DNA from: Asterella californica
Lineage: Eukaryota; Streptophyta; Marchantiopsida; Marchantiales; Aytoniaceae
Assembly (NCBI GenBank): GCA_036924285.1
Contig: JAYKYS010000010.1
Coordinates: 11,817,001-11,881,000 of the forward strand
Direction: 5' to 3'
Length of the DNA stretch: 64,000 nt
Below, in pieces: positions 51,636 through 64,000 of this stretch. The position numbers and the translations under genes are program-made. The notes beneath the pieces were generated by a model that was given only the letters and a program-made list of their open reading frames with translations, was not told where the DNA came from and did not search any database. How positions within the stretch are numbered: the stretch's first letter is position 1; each line of letters starts with the position of its first letter.

Positions 51636-51723
51636 ACTGTAGTGGTAGTACTGCACCAACGCAGTCACCTGTTCATGTAACTGTAGTGGTAGTACTGCAC
51701 CAACGCAGTCACCTGTTCATGTA
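51636..51723. repeat. Exact 44-bp tandem duplication
   Basis: Units at 51636-51679 and 51680-51723 are identical by eye (from actgtagtggtag to gttcatgta). The preceding ggtgcagtact at about 51620 also pairs with agtactgcacc inside each unit, so the array can form a hairpin. Confidence 0.9.
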
Positions 51724-51749
51724 ACCAAACATTTTCTCTTCTTCCTGTC

Positions 51750-54150
51750 AAAAAAATAAACCTTGGTTACTTCGTCTTTGTTACAAAAACTTTAATTTCT
51801 ACAATTACTGTCCTTCTATCTGCATAGTACATAACGTGTAACTTTCTGGAGCAGGAAATCTTCACTTTCGCACTAGAGTTGATTGTTTGAGCTGAATAAG
51901 TTTAAACATTAGCTTGACATCTGCATCATTTTCTGAGCTTTTTGTACCGGAAGAATCACCTCACCCACTATTAAATTTGGAAAGAAAACTTCTGCATTTG
52001 GTCATCATATGGCTGAATACAGGTGGTGTCAAAGTCAAGGTTTTGAGGCCAAGAAGTCTTGTAAAGTAAATTTGAAATCAAGATTCATTAAAAGATGCTT
52101 CAGAATATCTTTTCAACAGATTTTTGTACCAGAGTGAGTTTAACTCTCATAATTCATATATATATAGACAATTTCGTCCTCCTTTCTCATGTGTTAAATC
52201 GAAGCAAACCCATAGCCAGACGGGAACAGAAGAACAGAGAGATACAACATGAGTTGATAGATGTAACTCAATTTCAGTGAAGGATACCACTCCCATTCAG
52301 TTTGTTCTTACTAGTGTCATTCCTTATCACACTTCACTAGAAGAGGAGTGGTACCGTAACAAGCAGAAGTAACCATAATTCTTAACTCTTGTTAGACGGC
52401 AACCGGCCACTTACTTGACTATAGCAGTCTATACGGCAAAAAGAAATCTCCTACCTACCAACTCTAGCAAGGGTGACCTTTCCTGTCAAAGAAGCAAGAA
52501 GGTTAACATCTTTCCACTATACTCTTTCTGCCCTATTGCATTGGAAATATCGTCCAGTGCAAAACGGCCACCATAGAAGTTCAGCCTAAAACAATAAAAA
52601 CATAAAAAGGATTATCTTGCAATTAGCAATGAAGGAAAACACTGGAATTGTTTTTAGAGGATTGAACTACGGTTAGTACGGTAGTTTGTGGCCTAGCCGT
52701 AGGAAGAGATTTTCTGTTATTGAAAGTCCAGAATTGAACTGGCCGGGGCCTATACATACCTAAAGGAAAGCCTCTACATAGTTAAAGGGAAAGTTGAAGT
52801 TTGTTGAATAGCTAGATTGCTTAGGGTTAGTTTCCATTGGGTTTTCAGGAGAACCTCCTCAAATCCTAATAAATGTAGAGCATAAGGTTTTGATTTAATT
52901 TTATGAGTTTCATTTCAGTTTTTCATTAAACTGTTACATGAGAAATTTATGAGAATTTACATGTATGTTTTGATGATATTATTATCAATATTCAGTTAAT
53001 ATTGTTCCTCAATAGATTATTTAAGAATCTAAACTATACATATCGTAGATTCTATCAACCGATTATAAGCAAGAAACGTTTGATATCATACTGGTGATGG
53101 CCTGTTACCACATTTGAAACTCTTCTTCTTATTGAAAAATGTGATTCGAATAGTCTCGCTAGATAGAATGTTTTCTGAAAACGTCTTCTGTGTTCCTATT
53201 ATATATAAAATATAACGTGGAGATTGAAGTACTCAAAATTCTTGAAGAACTCTCTTGGGAATCCCATGAAAACTTATCGTGAGTGTAGAAGGGGAAGTTA
53301 GCAAGAAGCCCCAAGCCCTAACCTTAAACCCCCAGTATGAATACAAGTACTCCTGGTGACCCAGAGCATCTCATTTCGCGAGTCAGTTTTAGATAACTCA
53401 GAAATTTTACCATCATGTAGAAAATGGTGTTGGTGATTATTTCTTCATAATAGCACGAAATCTTGAAATAAGAAATTAAATTAAATCTCTCCACTAGCTT
53501 TACAAGTTGTGATTAATCTAAAAAGAAAACTGTTTAGTGTTGATAGAGAAATGTTAAAACGAAGATTTCAGAGTTTTCTTAAACAGAAAGTAAACAGTGA
53601 GGAAAAAAGGAAATCCTTTTCATACTTTTATATCCATATCGCGGGTTTAACTACCCTTGTCCGGTTACGTGTCATTTTCTTCCGGTCGAAGTGGAAAGAC
53701 TGTGATCATAGACCTGACGTTAAACTGTCAATGTTCTCGAGTGTTTCCGATAAAGACTCGAAAAAGACTTTTGATAAGACGCTTGGTGCCAGATGGTCGT
53801 TGTTCAGATGGGGGATGGATGACCACTTGTAAGGTTTGTCTTTTATCTTTTGATCCACCCCACGTGCTGCTCTTGCTACGGTACTACCAGTAGTTCTTAT
53901 AGCCAGATTCTCTGGGCCAAGGTGTTGATTTCTTTTCCTCCACAAGACAAAAGTTTCCAAAAGTATAACAACCTGTACTGCATTATCCTCAGTTAGTACG
54001 GCAAACCAGGAGCTACGGGGATATGCGTTAGCGATATTTCCGCAAATGTTCCTTTCCGGGTTTCACAGCTGCTCCCTCCATCCTTCCTTCTGTCTTCTTC
54101 TTGTATCTTCTTCGGCTGATAATACCAAGAAATACACTACACTACAAAAT
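51750..54150. other. AT-rich intergenic DNA
   Basis: No gene recognised. A 107-codon frame at 53509-53832 has no family features and no credible start context. The region is mostly AT-rich with scattered short frames. Confidence 0.4.
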
Positions 54151-56700
54151 TAGATCCTCTTCTCTTCTGGTTATCACCATCGACGTATACCTCTACTACT
54201 AACGCACAGCGGAAAACGTCATTTTTTGGTAGTACTTTTAGGCTCGGGTTCACGACAAGAGACAACAACGAGCGAGACAGACAACGAGCGTTCAAACTTC
54301 AAAACAAGCGAACAAAAGAGACGGTTAAAAGGAGGGAGGGAAGTGAGGACGAAGTGCCGCACTCGTGTGTTCTATTCAAATCGTATGGTGGTAGCGTGCA
54401 CGCGTCCAGTTCTCAAAGCGCAGCAGAGCATTCTTCTATCCTCACGCGTCATAACTACCTTGAAGCCAGATGCTTCTTGTCTAAGGATCTTTGTTCTCAA
54501 ACAGCGACGAGACGAGAGCTTGAAGCAAGATGCTTCTTTGTTTGAGTATCTTTGTTCTCAAACAGCAGTGAGACGAGAGGGCTAGGTGCAATTTCAGTGT
54601 CTGAGCGAGAGTATAGGCGTTCAGGAGTGCGCGTTCAAGTTCAAGCATGTCATCGACGATAAATATCGGAAATGATGACGAACTGGGACCATGATCAACG
54701 CGCGGGATCTAGCCAATGGTTGTCTCTCAGAACAGTTCAAAGACTTGGAAAAGTTGACTTCCAATAGAGGAACAAAGAAAGGTACAGATCTTAGTTTCTA
54801 GCACTGAAGCGCTCCTCGCAAGAGCCTGTGGAAGAGCCCTCCTCGTCTCTCCTCCTCCGTATGTCTACCAAGCTCCTTCTTTTCTTGGTTTTCTTGCGGC
54901 GGTAGGCAGTCTCCGATCTGCTTCAAGCGACTTGAGGACATTTTCCATGGGAAGATTTCGGACTGACATTTGTTTGGGTGTCTGCTGTAGTTATAGAAAA
55001 TGTTGATATTGGTAGAAGCTGAGTCTAGTTTTCTTCCATTCGCCTCCTTATATTTATGGATCTATGCATTCTCTTGCTTTCTTTTGTTACCTGTAAATGG
55101 AAATTGGTAGAACGAAACGCACAGCTCTAATGTTGGGATACAATTCTTGTTTTGAAGATCTCTTCACGTTGAACGCATGGTTCTCGAAAACAACACCGTC
55201 CGTGGTAATAGGCTGTGGTAATCGGATCGGTGCCTGAGATTAGGTCACGAAAGGTGGCAGACACAAAATATGAAACATTGGCGGCAGCTTACTTAACCAA
55301 AGCTGTTAAAACCTGAGTATCGACGTGCTATACATTTTGAGTTGGTGTTGAGCTCAAGCCAACTCAGACGTCTTCGAAGTAATTTCTCGCTTAACAGGAA
55401 GGCATTCAATCTTAACACGCCATACTCGGGCCGTAATCGGAGCTTTCGCAGAGGTTTTCAGTTGGATGCTAATTGTCGAACGGAGTAAGATAAGGCTAAG
55501 CTGGAGTTTGATGAATTTGTATAACCAGTACAGAGACTATGAAGGCGTTCGGGACAGAATTTAGTTCTCAGTACAGTGTTCTTGATTTTCCTATCAAGTT
55601 TCGAGTCAAGCCGCTGTCGGGTCCTATCGTATTTTCTAAATTCTGGGCTGGGAAACGTGCATAAACACTAATAGGCTCTGCTTACGAGTCCCGGCGCGTA
55701 CATGCAAAGTTTGTTCACAAAGTAAAGCGTCTTGCGAGGGAAATTTTCTGTGTTCTGGGCGGGTTACTGTGGATTTATTTTATCTTCTCCTCCGAGAAAG
55801 AACTGTTGAGATATGGGTCAAAAGCACTCGAGTCTGTTAGCGTTCAAGGCTGCCTTTCATGAGAGGACTGGAGGCATACATTTATGTTTGACAGTAATTC
55901 TACTTGTGTTACGGAGAGCCCCTCTACACCACGCCTACGATGCGATAACACGAATGAGAAGCTAATGCACATGCCCAACGGTGTGTTGTTATCCAGGCTA
56001 CTGCTTGGAACAGAGCAAGTTACTGCTAGCCTTCTCTATCTTAAAGCAAGAGAGAAGTAAAGGGATTGTTGGTGAGAGATCGAGTCGGTTCAGTGCGTTC
56101 TTTCAAGGATCATGTCGTTGTGTGGAAATGATCATTACGTACTGATCTCATTTCAAGACTCGAGGGATCCTGTCTTACCTTTGTCTACAGTCACCTCATA
56201 TTTCCGATCTTTAGATCCTCTTGCCATTAGCCTTCTGTATCTTAAAGCACGAGAGAAGTAAAAGGGTTGTTGGTGGGGGAGATTGAAACATCGGCAATTG
56301 TGTTCTCACGCCCTTGTCTGGTTTGAGCCTAGGAGCAATTCAGCATGGTACAGAGTAGGAGTTTGAACGTTTGTCGAGACGATTCTTTTTGTACTATCTT
56401 GACTTTTACTAACAGTTATCTGGTATGTCTTTCTGAATCCTTAGACACTGTTGATTGATTTGTATCCCGTAAGGTTCAGAGCTAGACCCAAATCCTGTTA
56501 GGAGCGTAAGAGTGGTCTCCTGCAACCTTCTACAGCACAATGAGAACTTGAGTTCCCCTTCATCTCCTATGGTTTTCACAGACTGGTTCATGAGAAAGAA
56601 TATAAGACCCCACATTACTTGCGGAAAATCACGTAAATGAAAATTTAAAATAAGCTCAGCATTCGTAAATAGTGTGTATAACAATATCGGTGAAGGGTAA
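54151..56700. other. Mixed-composition DNA, no gene recognised
   Basis: Less AT-rich than its neighbours, so possibly transcribed, but no frame yields a known protein. In 54226-54600, phrases such as 'gagacgagag' and 'tttgttctcaaacag' repeat at about 70 bp. A diverged direct repeat at 56028 and 56227 is listed separately. Confidence 0.35.
56028..56275. repeat. Dispersed direct repeat pair, 199 bp apart
   Basis: About 48 bp starting tagccttct at 56028 recurs at 56227 with a few changes (shared 'gtatcttaaagca'-like core, 'gagagaagtaaa', 'ttgttggtg'). Preceding words also match loosely, so this may be a 200-bp tandem duplication. Confidence 0.6.
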
Positions 56701-58040
56701 ATTTTGATATTGATCCTTTTGATAGATTTAAAAGATATTTAAAATAGCTAATTACTACTTCATTTTTAAAAACAACATTGAAGTGTAAATAAAATAATAT
56801 CTATTTTATTTTATTTCATGTATAATCATCACATTTGATACACTTACCAGAAATCAAGTTTTTAATGATATTCACAGTAGACATGCTAATATTAAATGGA
56901 ATGCCACAACTACACGTCATACAAACAGTTTAGTTTTTGTCAATTTATTATTACTTTAACATCATGTTTGAGAGTTAAAAACATAATTTTTATAGAAGTC
57001 TTTTAACATCTTTTCCAGATATAATTAGAAAAGAGTTTATGTTTCTCGCATGTATGTATAGCAACTACAGTCGAGTTGCACCCCATAAATAAATAAATTA
57101 TATCTAATTCAAAAGGATATCGATGAAGAATCCTTCAGACATACACAAAAGATAAATACCCACTTATATAATCATCTTTCTTTATTAGTTGAAACTACAA
57201 ATATGGAGTACAATCAATTTCTCCAATTCTTTTGACTTCAATCACGAAATAAATTTGTAGGTCTAACATATAAAATGTATAAACTGTAAAGTGAACCTCA
57301 AGATATCATCTCAATGTATTCTCACAAAACTAATATAGTTTCCTCTTTCAACCTTATTGGTCATACAGTGATCAATCTATTTCATTTTATAAACATAAAA
57401 GAACATCTCATGTATCTGCCAAGTAAATAGAAAATGAATAACTTTGCAATATATATAACTTTTATATTTTAGCATTCAAGAAGATGGAACATCAAGAGAA
57501 GAAAGATGGGGTTGAGGTCAGGAGCTACAATAGATTCACTTACTCTTCTTACTAAACAATCATCTGATATGAATTTGTTAACACTATTTTTTCATCCATT
57601 CATCTTTTGTCGATTGCTAGATGCCACATTTGGTTGGTTGATGTCATACAAGTCCAATTATACTAGAGATTCCATCAATCACAATCACTCAGACACACAC
57701 TATTTCTCTCTCATATAGACACTTGAGACGACATAGTGAAGATAGAGAACGATGAAGAAAGAATCAGAATGTGATTCCTTGAACTTGCCTACCTCTCTGA
57801 TATCAGATCACCAAATCTTTGCATATGATGTTGTGGGCTTAACTGAATGTTGGTTCGATTGATCCTCAGTTTATTGCAGAGTTCCGAGATGAGCAATCTT
57901 GGAGGGTGAACATGATGAGAACACAAAAGAACTATCCTTGTTCAAAAATTATGTCACATGAGCCTGGAGAAGAAGAAGTTTCGAGCAAAGTGCCATTGAC
58001 ATAAGTTTCAATGCCTTACTCATCTCCAAAATTCTCTTAG
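56701..58040 (+). other. AT-rich upstream region of the TPH-domain gene
   Basis: No supported coding sequence. The acceptor-like ttctcttag at about 58032-58040, just before an open stretch in the frame of the next gene, raises the possibility of an upstream exon within about 57480-57990. None could be fixed. Confidence 0.35.
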
Positions 58041-58106
58041 AATGTGAAGGAATCTCGACTGAAGAAGAGCTCTTCTACGAGTCTCCACGCTACTAGATCA
58101 AACAAG

Positions 58107-61100
58107 ATGGCTCCGGTGGATGAAGGACAAACTATTCATTCTTGTCATTGTACGGAGATCAGCGCCGATGAATATCGTCGAGTGGCAGGGATGAAGCCTC
58201 GTGATAATAGGGTTGAAAGATTCTTGCAAAAGGTAACTCACTCGTCCCACCTAATAATAATATCATCTCATATGTAAAATGAACTGAAGATGTTGAACTG
58301 TCATCCAATTCTTCTATACAAATCTAGATAGTTCATGCTCATTTCTAGCAGAACAAAACAAGTTTGAGTTTCTTGCCTTGATTTAGAAGTCATCCTTGAT
58401 GAACCGATTGAGTTTTCCAAACAATATGATTGAACTGAAGTAGGAAATGGAAATTGATATCTGGCGCAGAAAGAAGAGCTCAAGGTATTATGCGATGAGA
58501 GAATCAGAAAATGGCCCAACACCTTAAAGAACTTGAGAGAAAATCGAATAAAAAGTATCAAGAAAAACCTCGAGAAAGAAGAGGTATGTCATTGCAAGCA
58601 TGATCAAGCATATATATATATATATATTAAGAAACTGGTTGCAAAAGCTGGAATCTTGAATTCTCCGGCAAAACATTTTGAGTTGTTTTGTCTTATGGAA
58701 TAATATAACCTTTAAAGTTGCATTTAGAAGGCTTATTAATGGTGCTCTCCAACAAATCGCCATGAATTTAACTTCTCATCAAATTGTTTCGTTCATCTTT
58801 GAGCTCCAGACTCATTGGCTGTCCAATTACGATTGGTCATCAATATGCTTAATATGCACTAATTACCTTCATAATATCTCCCATGATCAAGAACTATTCC
58901 ACTTGATTTCTTCACATCTTTCAACAGAACTGGAGAAATTCTATTGTCTTCATGGTTTCTTTTCTAGGAGTATCTAAGTTACAATCTAAAGCAACCTATT
59001 TGCTGGTAGCACTGCTTCTAGGATTTTTTTCTTGATATTACAATATCGACGTGACTTAATTGGTAAAGCATTTTCTGATTTGAATCACTCAGGAAGAAAA
59101 GAGAAAACAAGATGTCATCGATGCAGCATTCAGAGCTCAGAAAAGGAGGGAGCAGGTTTTCTTCACAATTTCCCATTTGAAACTGCAAGAACTATATCAA
59201 GAAGTAGAACAAATATTGTTGAGTTTTTACCATTTCTAGTTGGAGCTTTCTCATAGATAATAACTGATATCCAAAAATTTATAGTCTTAGAGCTTCCTTG
59301 GATATTACTGATATCTTTTTATAAAAACTCCTCATTCATTTTTACACATAGCTTATAGTTGTGCTTACAAGCATAAATTGTCGACGTGCAGAAAGCCTTG
59401 CAAGTCCCAGTAGCTGAAGTTATGTGTGTTTGCGGTTGGGCCAGCTCGAGAAGTCCAATTTGCAGCTCCTGAAGCCCCACATCAGAGAGCTACACTTTAA
59501 AGCACTGATAGAGCAGATCCTCAAAGTATGTATTCAGCTTTTATAGGGAAATCTGGGAGTTACAAAGTCTATATATATTAGATGTAACATCTTCACAATT
59601 ACAACATGAAGTTCTCAAACCAAGTGAACAAAGTGAATAAAACTTGTATCTGTGTATATATATGAGTCTGGTCTTTTCTTGGTCTTAAGAACGATTGTTC
59701 TCCATAGACGTACATAATATGTATATGCAGATTTAAGCATGTCAATGATATTGAAGGTTACTTCTGAAACTAGAGATCAGGTGATTCATGATAATGTTGT
59801 CAACTTCGGCATTGTGTTCACATAGTCGTTTCATCCCTAACAAATTACGCTCTCTTTATAGGAGAGAGAGCAACAAATAGTATACAAACACAAGATGGAG
59901 GAAGCATGGAAGCAGAAAGATCAATGGTGGCACGAACTGCTCATGCGAGACTGGACGAAGGGTAAAACAGAGGATGATCGCCAAGAACAGTTACGCAGAG
60001 AGAAATGTATAGACATCCAAAGAGATCAAGCCAAACAGGTTTAGCACACAATACTCAGATTTCTCTGTTGCTTCTATAGAACATTACCATGGAAAGTCAT
60101 GTAATGATAGTAATAGTAATACTGAGTTTTAAACTGCAGCTTCTGATTTTCCTTGATACAACGTCTAAAATTGGACCCATGGGTCTTTACAATTGAGTTA
60201 TATAGAATATGAGTTATACAAGTTCTTGTTGATTTGTAAGGATGGTCATATTTCTGCCACTAATGGCTCCAAACTTGTATGATTCATGAATTATTGCAAC
60301 ATTCATGCAGTTGGCACAACGAAAAGCAGTACTTCAAAGACAAATAGATGAGAAGAAAGCACAAGGTGAACGATTCAAGAAGCTTGCTATAGACGATCTT
60401 GCTGCAGCAGAAGAGGCAGCCATGCTTAAAGAAGAAAGACGAATTGCTATGAACAAAGAGTTCCTAACCTTCAATACTAAGTTACAGGTAGATCTTTATC
60501 ATTTCTAAGAAGGTTTCTCTATGAGTTGATTACTGCAAATATATGAGCTACGAAAACTTAACGTCATTATATGTTATAATATTGTCATGCAAACCATGGC
60601 CTCTTGAGCGTGTAGGATCTCCAATCAACTGACGTAGAGAAGATCTTCTTGGAGAAATGTTGGCTCCATGTGTAGTTAACTTGATGATAAGTAATAACAT
60701 ATATTATCCAAAGAGCAGTTTGAGAGCTTTTCACTGATGCTAGAAAGATGCAGATTTTGCATTAGAGATTTCAAACTGAAGATGTGTAAAGAAGATCGAG
60801 GTGAAAAACGTCTTATGATAGTCTAGAATTCTAAATATGAATAAGAATATGAAAAGTTGCACTAGATTACGACTTAGCTCTTATCATGGAGAAATATGAC
60901 TTTTGATCAGATTCTGACTATTGAAAACACAAATATTTTGTATAAAGAAATGATGGTTTTCTGTCACCATGTGCAGGAGACAAGACAAAGAGAGAAAGAG
61001 AATCAAAAACAATTGGACATACAAATTGCTGAGTATGTTGCGGAGAAGGAGAGGAGAGATAATGCAATGAAGTCGGAGCGAGATAGAATACAAGATGAGA

Positions 61101-62346
61101 AGAACAGAATAAGAGATAGACAAATAGACAATCTTGCCAAGGTGAAGAATTACATGTCACAATTTGCTTTATCACCCAAGACTCTGTTCTCATGCTTACT
61201 TTTGTTACGATGAGGAACTAATTATGAAGCACTGAAGAATCATGCCTTGCCATCTTGTGTTGGTCCGAACCATCTGATGTATCGAAGCATGTCGAGAGAT
61301 ATCGCATCCTAAAGAGTTGTCTGTCTGGGAATCTGTAGCAATTACTCGAAGCGAGAGTCGATTCAGATGCTCGTCTTGCCGTGGCTGAACATGAAGCACG
61401 AATAGCAGAAGATATGAGAGAGCAAATCTTTGCTGCAAGAAGAAAACAAGACTGGGAAACATGCGACCGTTCTCGTCAACAACAAGTATCATAACGTTAC
61501 TCATGAACATTTCTGCTCACTCTAGTCAGATCTGTAAACTCATTCTTCTTCTTCTTACAGGTATTCATAACATTACTCGAACATGAGATTTTGAACATAG
61601 CTTTTGATTGCTAACTTACATGTTGTTCGAACTGACTTATTCTAGATCCGCCTCAAGAAAGAAGGCGATGAAGCAGAGATGGCAGATGCCAAGTATAAGG
61701 CTGCCCAAGTGTGGCAACGTGTCTTGGAAGTGCAAGAGATGGATGAAGCCGACTTCGAACTCACCCGAGAGAGGAACAAAACTCTTGCTAGTGCTCAGAA
61801 AAGCCTTGCTGTAAGTTGAACTTGATGGTTTTGTGTGTTATGACATTCACATGATTTTACTCAAAGAAAGAACGATAAAGATCTTGAAATACTCAAACAC
61901 TAGAACTCCCCAAAATCATCATAAATCTTCAACTTGAGCATAATCCATCGTTTATGCATAGGTTCTTATAAATAAGTTCTTCCAAGTAGGTGATGATTCT
62001 AATCATCCAAAAGTCCAAAAGTCCCACCAGCAATAGCAATATAAATAGTGAGGGAAACTCATGATGATACGAGAGATAAGATGTGAACGATGACCAGTTG
62101 AAATAGGGGACCACCTATATCATATATTTTTCTCTCTCGATATGTACTGTCCAGAATGGTGTGTTTTGTTTTCGTTTTCTAGACAAAAGATGATATCATG
62201 AACTTTGAATTTGACCTGTGATTGAACAGGATGATAAGATAGTGGCTGCAAAGGTGGAGAGGAAGTACGAGGTCGACGAGTTCAAGACTAACTGGAAGAA
62301 AATGGCTGAAGACGAGGAATATATTAAGAGCATTAGAATTCAATAG
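58107..62346 (+). CDS. TPH-domain axonemal coiled-coil protein, CFAP210 (CCDC173)-like
   Basis: Likely a microtubule-associated protein of motile cilia, here of sperm flagella. Ten plus-strand exons: 58107-58232, 58470-58583, 59093-59155, 59445-59525, 59862-60038, 60311-60487, 60977-61141, 61339-61485, 61646-61810, 62230-62346. All introns are GT-AG and phase 0, giving about 443 residues, nearly all charged alpha-helix. Family-like points: RIRKWPNTLKNLR in exon 2, which matches the W-x2-T motif of CFAP210, and LEKSNLQLLKPHIRELHFKA into LKEREQQI across exons 4-5, the trichohyalin-plectin homology hallmark. The chosen ATG at 58107 is the first in frame, but the frame stays open up to an acceptor-like AG at 58040, so an upstream exon may supply the true start. 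Human CFAP210 is about 550 residues. Naming the orthologue is from memory; other TPH proteins remain possible. Confidence 0.85.
58610..58627. repeat. (TA)9 microsatellite in intron 2
   Basis: Uninterrupted TA dinucleotides shortly after the exon 2 donor of the TPH-domain gene. Likely length-polymorphic; no function implied. Confidence 0.9.
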
Positions 62347-64000
62347 ATCTATCTGCTGGTAACCATGGAGCTCTAGGGGGCAAAGTCCATTACTCACCAA
62401 TTCTTGAGAGAAAGAAAGAAAAACACTTAAAGTCTATGTAACATACGATATAAATAAGGTGTTACGCTTGCAATAACATTGCAAAGGTATAGCATTGTAA
62501 AGACTATACCTTTGCTTTAAAGTAGAATCATAAACCTTTTTATTTTTCTTTTTTCATGAGCGATGATATGCTGGTTAAACTTTATTACACAACACCGAAG
62601 ATCGGTGTCCCAAGTGGTTTAGCTACAGTCCTCTAAGAGAAAGGTCATAGGTTCAATCTTTTGCTGATCGGTTTGGAGATACATGCACTGAAAATTGTTA
62701 ACGAAGCTTATGGTCCGAGTTTCACTGTGATAGAAACACATGGACAATCTCATGGTCCACAAAGAACAAGTAATAATATTTCTCATTTCTCATTTATAAA
62801 TAACGAGTACATCCAAAGACGCACAATCAGGATAAGATCACCTTGAGAGCTTACGCGTTAATTATTCACATGTTGCATTAGAAGTCAAAAGCCTCTCTCT
62901 TGTAGAAGACTGCAAGAAATTTTCACCTTGCTTTTTGACTTATCGTTCTGATTTCTACAAAAGCAACGATTAGTTATGTAAATGCATAACAATAAAGATT
63001 CTATCCACATGCAATATTATTCATCATGTTCTGCAATAATCTAGCCAAAACTGAACCAAGAGTAAATATCATCCATATAGTGAAAACAAACAAAAGAAAG
63101 CTCTCACACAACCGATCAAAGCAAATGTATCATCTTTTATTCAGACCTAGTAGAAAAGTTATTTTTATGATCTTTCAAGCATAAACGTTTGCTTGCAACA
63201 AGATCGATCTCGTCTTATCGTCACAAGTTATGGCCTGACACTATTTTCTCCTCTAATTTTGGATAGTCACATATAGTTTGTATGCACTTGGAAACTAATG
63301 TCTCTACTAGATATTAAATGTATGGAGCCTATGTTACTTTTTATATGGTATTAATGTTCATTACCATCCCTTACTTATATGGAAACCTTTATCTGAAACA
63401 GACAAAACCATTTATAATAATAGGCAATGCATTAGACTTGGCGATGGATTCATACTAGATGATGTACTATCACGTTTTCTTCCCCTTAAAGATCCACAGA
63501 TTATTGATTTTGTTTGTAAATTTGTGAATAAATTGAAAGGTTTACATAGTTAAGCCCTGTAAACTTTTAAGCCCTGTATCGTTTTTATTCTTGGATCATC
63601 TTTTTGCAAACAATACAGACGAAAGGCAAGAAGTATTTTAACATCTCTAGTTTCTTTTAAAAAGATATATTGTAGTTTAAAATATCTTCTTTGATATATA
63701 ATATTATCATATTTGGAAAATAAATCGCTATTTATATGTAAAAAACTTATGTTATCTGGATTTAATTTAATTTAAAAATATCTCATTTGAATTTTATTAT
63801 TTATTTTATAAATTAGGTCAATATACTCAAAAATATTTAACACAAAATATCTTAGTGAACCTCCAAGCGATCATATCTCTTTGCAAGTTGATGCTTTTAC
63901 TACTGGTTTAATTAAGAGACTTTGACATCAAAACAACGTGTCTTCACAACAATTCGTGACCAATTTCTCAACGATCATCTTTGAGTCTTCTGGAACGCAT
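62347..64000. other. 3' flank of the TPH-domain gene, AT-rich to window end
   Basis: No further gene recognised. A complementary pair 'caaaggtatag ... ctatacctttg' near 62483-62515 forms a small hairpin about 140 bp after the stop and could lie in the 3' UTR. Beyond 63200 the DNA is strongly AT-rich. Confidence 0.45.
62603..62660 (+). repeat. tRNA-like fragment, possible SINE head
   Basis: The stretch holds a box A-like AAGTGGTTTAGC and, about 35 bp on, a box B-like GGTTCAATC, with 'agagaaaggtcatagg' between. This order and spacing fit the tRNA-derived head of plant SINEs or a degenerate Ser/Leu-type tRNA. A complete cloverleaf could not be drawn, so it is not called as a tRNA gene. No tail or target duplication was identified. 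Confidence 0.45.

Noticed and set aside
53509..53832. 107-codon basic frame
   Set aside because: No family features, and it lies in AT-rich intergenic DNA.
59385..59444. Earlier acceptor sites for exon 4 of the TPH gene
   Set aside because: Using them puts a TGA in frame or breaks phase 0; the AG at 59443-59444 keeps the frame and the family motif.

Overview
The window is nuclear DNA of a plant-like eukaryote. Genes are split by GT-AG introns, the spaces between them are long and AT-rich, and much of the rest is decayed Ty1/copia, Ty3/gypsy and non-LTR retroelements. One gene encodes a TPH-domain protein of the ciliary axoneme, which implies flagellated cells. With the land-plant style kinase and reverse-transcriptase families, this suggests a seed-free land plant with swimming sperm (liverwort, moss, lycophyte or fern). 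That placement is inference.

Three genes are well supported. (1) 12582-9276, minus strand: 26S proteasome ATPase RPT3, six exons, all introns phase 0. (2) 46211-48724, plus strand: an intronless 837-codon STE20/SPAK-OSR1-like kinase with a long low-complexity tail, an RFxV motif and a C-terminal coiled coil. (3) 58107-62346, plus strand: a ten-exon TPH-domain coiled-coil protein, best matched to CFAP210 (CCDC173), all nine introns phase 0. The three are unrelated in function and show no sign of co-regulation.

The rest is a retroelement graveyard. 0.6-5.6 kb: a 2.1 kb LTR (family A) joined to a broken copia pol with its own 3' LTR. 13.8-20.0 kb: a family B LTR with an initiator-Met-type primer binding site, two family C LTRs head to head, and a gypsy pol remnant. 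20.4-23.1 kb: an unrecognised broken ORF series. 23.1-28.9 kb: two solo A LTRs, each flanked by a 4-bp target duplication. 29.8-35.6 kb: a degenerate non-LTR-type reverse transcriptase interrupted by a 3.1 kb mosaic of A and B pieces flanked by a 5-bp duplication. 40.4-42.2 kb: a chromovirus integrase/chromodomain remnant followed by A and B fragments. Families A, B and C all begin TGTCGTG. Several near-perfect palindromes mark apparent template-switch or fold-back events.

No CRISPR array, rRNA gene, intact mobile element or bacterial-type operon was seen. All coordinates were worked out by eye. Exon edges come from GT/AG signals, reading frame and remembered family sequence, without transcript evidence.
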